This document shows, piece by piece, positions 60,747 through 64,000 of a stretch of 64,000 nucleotides of DNA. Position numbers and translations under genes: made by a program. The stretch covers positions 186,001-250,000 of the forward strand of contig NZ_WBSM01000001.1 in the NCBI RefSeq assembly GCF_009299505.1, given 5' to 3'. The DNA comes from Bifidobacterium ramosum (GTDB lineage Bacteria > Actinomycetota > Actinomycetes > Actinomycetales > Bifidobacteriaceae). Position 1 is the first letter of the stretch. Each line of letters starts with the position of its first letter. The notes beneath the pieces are model-generated. The model ran no database searches. It was given only the letters and a program-made list of their open reading frames with translations, and had not been told where the DNA came from.

Positions 60747-62165
60747 ATGGAATTCGTTGGCAGGGATGAGGAGCTTGACACGCTGGACTACCACTATTCG
60801 TTGGACAAGTTCCAGATGATCGTGGTGTACGGTCGGCGCCGTGTGGGCAAGACCGCGTTGCTGTCCAGGTTCTGCGAGGATCGTCCGACGCTGTGGTTCA
60901 CGGCCAAGGAGCAAAGCGCGGCGATGAACCTGCGCGGCTTTTCCACGGAGGTCCGCCGGTTCTTCGGGGAGACCGAGGACAGCGGGCCGTTCAGGACATG
61001 GGAGGACGCGTTCTCGTATGTCGCTCGAAAGGCCGAGGGGGATGATCGGAGGTTCGTGTTCGTGTTCGACGAATTCCCATACGCGGCCGCCGTGGAACCG
61101 AGCCTGCCATCCGTATTGCAGGTAGCCATCGACCACCGGTTCAAGGCCACCCAGGTCATGATGGTGTTGTGCGGCAGCAACGAGGGTTTCATGGAAAGCA
61201 AGGTGCTCGGCTACCACAGTCCCCTGTACGGCAGGCGCAACGCGCAGATCCAGCTCAAGCCGTTCGGCCTGTTCGACGCGTGCCGCATGATGCCCGGTGA
61301 CGCGGACTGGAAGGACCGCATCCAATACTATGCGGTGTTCGGCGGTACCCCTTATTATCTCGAGCAGATCGACCCGGCGAAGACATTTCAGGAGAACGTC
61401 ATGGCGCAGTGCTTCAGCCAGTCGGGCCTGCTTTACCAGGAGCCCATGATGCTGTTGCGTCAGGAGTTGCGCGAGCCGGCCGCGTACAGTGCCGTGCTGG
61501 ACGCTATCGGTTCGGGCCGGACAAGGCCGAAGGAGATAGCCGAATACGCCGGTATTGAGCAGAATGCGATCGGCGCGTACCTGCGCACGCTCGAACAGTT
61601 GAAGATCGTCGAACGGCAGGTCCCGTTCGGCGAGGATCCCGCACATTCCCGCAAGGGCCTGTGGAAACTGCGCGATCTGTTCTTCGCGTACTGGTATCGG
61701 TTCGTCGCGCCGGCCACGCAGATGATCGACATGCAAAGGGGACGTGCGGCAGGCCGAGTCGGCACCGAAGGGCCGGCGTTCGACACGTATGTCGGGCAGC
61801 AGTTCGAGACCATGTGCCAGCAGTGGCTGCTGAGGCATTACGACGACGACCAGGACGAGTTTGTGCCGACCAGCATGGGCAAGTGGTGGGGCAACGACCC
61901 GATGCGCCGAGAACAGGCCGACATCGACATCGTCATGACCGACTCGTTCAACCACAGAGTGCTGTTGGGCGAATGCAAATGGCGAGAGAGCGTGAACGAA
62001 ACCGAAACCATCGACACGCTCAAAAGCAGATCGCCACTGATCAAGGAGCCTGGAGATCGGATCTACTACCTGTTCACCAAACACCCTGCAAGCGAAACCA
62101 CCCGACGCAAGGCCGAACTGGAGGACAACCTGCACCTGATCGACGCCGAACACATGCTGCCATAG
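60747..62165 (+). CDS. AAA-type ATPase with DUF234-like nuclease-fold C-terminus
   Basis: 472 residues. It has an N-terminal ATPase_2 domain with EFVGRDEELDTLD, Walker A GRRRVGKT (29-36), Walker B FVFVFDEFPYAA (near 105-116) and a sensor-like VLCGSNEGFM. A winged-helix segment follows (RPKEIAEYAGIEQNAIGAYLRTLEQLKIVERQVPFGE). The C-terminal DUF234-type domain contains ADIDIVMTD and LLGECKW, the D...ExK pattern of the PD-(D/E)xK nuclease fold. Members are widespread and poorly understood; a mobile-element or defence role has been suggested but not shown here. ATG 60747 follows AGAAGG. Confidence 0.82.
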   Translation: MEFVGRDEELDTLDYHYSLDKFQMIVVYGRRRVGKTALLSRFCEDRPTLWFTAKEQSAAMNLRGFSTEVRRFFGETEDSGPFRTWEDAFSYVARKAEGDDRRFVFVFDEFPYAAAVEPSLPSVLQVAIDHRFKATQVMMVLCGSNEGFMESKVLGYHSPLYGRRNAQIQLKPFGLFDACRMMPGDADWKDRIQYYAVFGGTPYYLEQIDPAKTFQENVMAQCFSQSGLLYQEPMMLLRQELREPAAYSAVLDAIGSGRTRPKEIAEYAGIEQNAIGAYLRTLEQLKIVERQVPFGEDPAHSRKGLWKLRDLFFAYWYRFVAPATQMIDMQRGRAAGRVGTEGPAFDTYVGQQFETMCQQWLLRHYDDDQDEFVPTSMGKWWGNDPMRREQADIDIVMTDSFNHRVLLGECKWRESVNETETIDTLKSRSPLIKEPGDRIYYLFTKHPASETTRRKAELEDNLHLIDAEHMLP

Positions 62166-62231
62166 CACTCCTCCATTCGAACGAAAGAAAAGCGCGGTAC
62201 ATAAGCCGGATCTGAAGAAGGGGATGCAGGA

Positions 62232-63164
62232 TTAGATCGCGAGAGCTTCGGCGGTACTGTCCAGCATGATGTCACGTATCTCGCCGTAATTGGGGTCCAT
62301 CGACATGATGCTGACTACGGTTTCCTGGTTGGGGATGACGAGACAATATTGGCCGTATCTGCCGTCGCAGAGAAAGGCTCCCGGCCACGGCGCCATCCAG
62401 AACTGGTATCCGTATCCGTATGAGTGACTCGCTTTTTCCTTATGGTCTGGGTCGGTGTCGATGTGTTTGGTCGTCGCATCCCGCACATATCGTTCGTCGA
62501 CGAGATGCAGACCGTTGAAGACACCGTTCTGGCAGAGCATCTGTCCGAAATTGCCGAGTTCGTCGATGGTGAGGTATAGGCCGTTGGCGGCGTGGACGTG
62601 ACCCTGCGGGCAGAGTGTCCAGTCCGGATTGCCGATGCCTAGAGGCTCGAACAGACGGTTGCGCAGGTAGTTCAGTAGATTCTGTCCTGCCCGTCGTTCC
62701 ACGATGCAGCTGGCGATGTAGGTGTTGAAATTGCTGTACAGGAACCGTGTACCCGGCTGGTTCACGAAATCGGCATGGAAGAAGTACGAGATCCAGTCAT
62801 GAACCCGGTATCGGTTCTCGTCCTCCGAGAAGAACAGCGGATCGCGAAGCCCGGAGCTCATGGTGAGCAGGTCTCGCACGGTGACCGCTTGAAGATTGGT
62901 GCTGGGGTTGTCTGGAACGTATTCGGGAAGGGCGTCGCATATGTGTTCGTCGAGTTCGGTCAATCCTTCCTGAATGGCCAGTCCTACGCCGATGGATGTG
63001 ACGCTTTTGCTGACGGAGTACATGTTCAATCGGGTTTTGCGTGGAAGTCGGTGCAAGTCGGCGGTGATTTTTCCGGCTCGTCGTGTTTGTATGTAGTACA
63101 CGTTCAGGTGTCGTTCCTGTGTGCGGGTCGCGATGAGATCGGCGATGTGTGCTGTTTCGTCCAT
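62232..63164 (-). CDS. Beta-lactamase-family serine hydrolase
   Basis: 310 residues, cytoplasmic as no signal peptide is seen. It has the class C beta-lactamase/esterase fold: SxxK as Ser50-Lys53 (YSVSKSVTSIG), the Tyr-x-Asn motif at 143-145 (YSNFN), and a GYGYQFWM..GAFLCDGRYGQY segment that stands for the third motif. Such proteins are usually esterases, D-amino peptidases or transesterases, not antibiotic-resistance enzymes. GAAAGGAAACC precedes the ATG. The carboxylesterase gene lies 90 nt upstream on the same strand, so the two may be one operon. Confidence 0.85.
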   Translation of the reverse strand: MDETAHIADLIATRTQERHLNVYYIQTRRAGKITADLHRLPRKTRLNMYSVSKSVTSIGVGLAIQEGLTELDEHICDALPEYVPDNPSTNLQAVTVRDLLTMSSGLRDPLFFSEDENRYRVHDWISYFFHADFVNQPGTRFLYSNFNTYIASCIVERRAGQNLLNYLRNRLFEPLGIGNPDWTLCPQGHVHAANGLYLTIDELGNFGQMLCQNGVFNGLHLVDERYVRDATTKHIDTDPDHKEKASHSYGYGYQFWMAPWPGAFLCDGRYGQYCLVIPNQETVVSIMSMDPNYGEIRDIMLDSTAEALAI

Positions 63165-63254
63165 GATTGGTTTCCTTTCGTTGATGTGCTGATGTGTGAT
63201 GGTGGCCGGAGCGGTGATGAAAGCTCCGCTGAATCGTCGGCTTTCGCTGTTGAT

Positions 63255-64000
63255 TCAGCCCAGTTCGAATGCCTTGGTGGCGTATTCGTCGAGAAGCTGC
63301 TCCAGTCGTGAGGATTCCTTGACATGACCCTGTATGCCATCGCCCAGATCGATGTAGCCCAGCGAGTCGTCGGCTTTAGGCCATGCAGGCAATGGGATTC
63401 CCTCGGATTGACCATTGGGAACGCCGGTCCTGATGAAGTTGGACCAATAGGCGTTGACTTGCTTGGCCAGAATTCGGTCGTAGGCGGTCCATTGACGTGT
63501 CGGCGGCACGCCGGCGTCCAGCGAGTCGAAGGTGTACCACAGTTCGCTGGAATGCCATGCCCAGTTTGCTGCTCGGGACCGGACGGTGCCGATGTCACCA
63601 ATGCTTTGCGGGGTGATGTGCGAAAACACATAGGCGTATGTGGCCTGTTTGCTGCCGATGCGTCTGTTCATCATCCTGCCGAAGGCACGGGCGACCATCA
63701 AATTCCTGCCGCCGTTGGTGCCGAGCCCGTATGTTTCCAATTCACGCGCAGTATACGCTGCGGTCTGGTCGGTGACGGTGACAAGGTTTCTGAAGTCATA
63801 TTCGTCGTATAGGTCTCCAAGTAGTTGCCGATAGTGGGCGTAGAAATCCTGCGCCGTGATGATTCCGTGGTTGTCACCTTCGCCGTAGTTGGTGCCCGTG
63901 AGTATGTTGATCGAGTCGAGTGCCCCGGCGCGTATCGCATCGGCCGCCGATGCATGGACAATGTAATTGTCATCCTGCGTTATATGGCCCGTCCAGCCTG
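63255..64000 (-). CDS. Type B carboxylesterase, C-terminal part
   Basis: The frame is open from 63255 to the right edge of the window, so the N-terminal half with the nucleophile Ser lies outside. The visible 248 residues include ADAIRAGALDSINILTGTNYGEGDNHG, the region of the catalytic Glu (usual GTxxxEG), and WAWHSSELWYTFDSL, the catalytic His site of the type B (para-nitrobenzyl esterase-like) family. The end reads AYWSNFIRTGVPNGQ..LPAWP, also family-typical. Substrate unknown. Confidence 0.85.
   Translation of the reverse strand, partial: GWTGHITQDDNYIVHASAADAIRAGALDSINILTGTNYGEGDNHGIITAQDFYAHYRQLLGDLYDEYDFRNLVTVTDQTAAYTARELETYGLGTNGGRNLMVARAFGRMMNRRIGSKQATYAYVFSHITPQSIGDIGTVRSRAANWAWHSSELWYTFDSLDAGVPPTRQWTAYDRILAKQVNAYWSNFIRTGVPNGQSEGIPLPAWPKADDSLGYIDLGDGIQGHVKESSRLEQLLDEYATKAFELG

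Noticed and set aside
62232..63164. Beta-lactam resistance gene
   Set aside because: The fold is beta-lactamase-like, but there is no secretion signal and the C-terminal KTG box is not evident, so an esterase or peptidase role is more likely.

Overview
The window is a high-GC actinobacterial chromosome segment, almost certainly from a Bifidobacterium. The evidence is the gene order of its division and cell-wall (dcw) cluster, a tmRNA tag reading AKSNRTEFALAA, a lacto-N-biose phosphorylase, and many sugar loci ending at fructose-6-phosphate, the entry point of the bifid shunt. I saw no insertion sequence, prophage, CRISPR array, rRNA or tRNA; tmRNA is the only stable RNA found. The species cannot be named from the sequence alone.

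Left part (1-19,000): the 3' end of nrdR, then helD-serA on the minus strand. The dcw cluster follows on the plus strand: mraZ, rsmH, ftsL, ftsI, a MurE-like gene without its ATP loop, murF, mraY, murD, ftsW, murG, murC and ftsQ. It ends at ftsQ, with no ftsA, ftsZ, murB or ddl. Four GTGGKG boxes at an exact 10-bp period precede mraZ and look like the MraZ operator. ssrA (tmRNA) follows behind a textbook promoter.

Middle part (19,900-45,900): a large intracellular N-glycan/mannoside locus. It holds two GH38 alpha-mannosidases, a GH125 alpha-mannosidase, a GH5 (subfamily 18-like) beta-mannosidase, a GH20 hexosaminidase, a sugar ABC importer without its own ATPase, a LacI regulator, an AGE-family epimerase/isomerase, a FucP-like permease, a fructokinase with a VOC protein, and a ROK repressor. 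Six near-identical 18-bp LacI-type operators (consensus aaCTAAASCGNTTTAGtt) tie the two GH38 genes, an MFS/metallo-hydrolase operon, the importer operon and GH125 into one regulon. A RelE/Phd-type toxin-antitoxin pair lies inside it.

Right part (46,000-57,800): cutC, a second ABC importer leading into lacto-N-biose phosphorylase (lnpA), a ROK sugar kinase, a NagR-like ROK regulator, nagB and nagA. The usual lnpB-lnpC-lnpD partners of lnpA are absent. Mannose, fructose, GlcNAc and lacto-N-biose would all be turned into fructose-6-phosphate or feed the Leloir route.

Far right (57,800-64,000): a 922-residue transglutaminase-fold protein, a DUF234-type ATPase behind a very AT-rich promoter, a beta-lactamase-family serine hydrolase and a carboxylesterase cut by the window edge. 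The DNA from about 60,600 looks less GC-rich than the rest.

Nine copies of a 48-bp intergenic palindrome lie around ssrA, between GH20 and the AGE gene, upstream of GH125, and after the ROK kinase. Their arms change in a compensated way, so the hairpin itself seems to be under selection.
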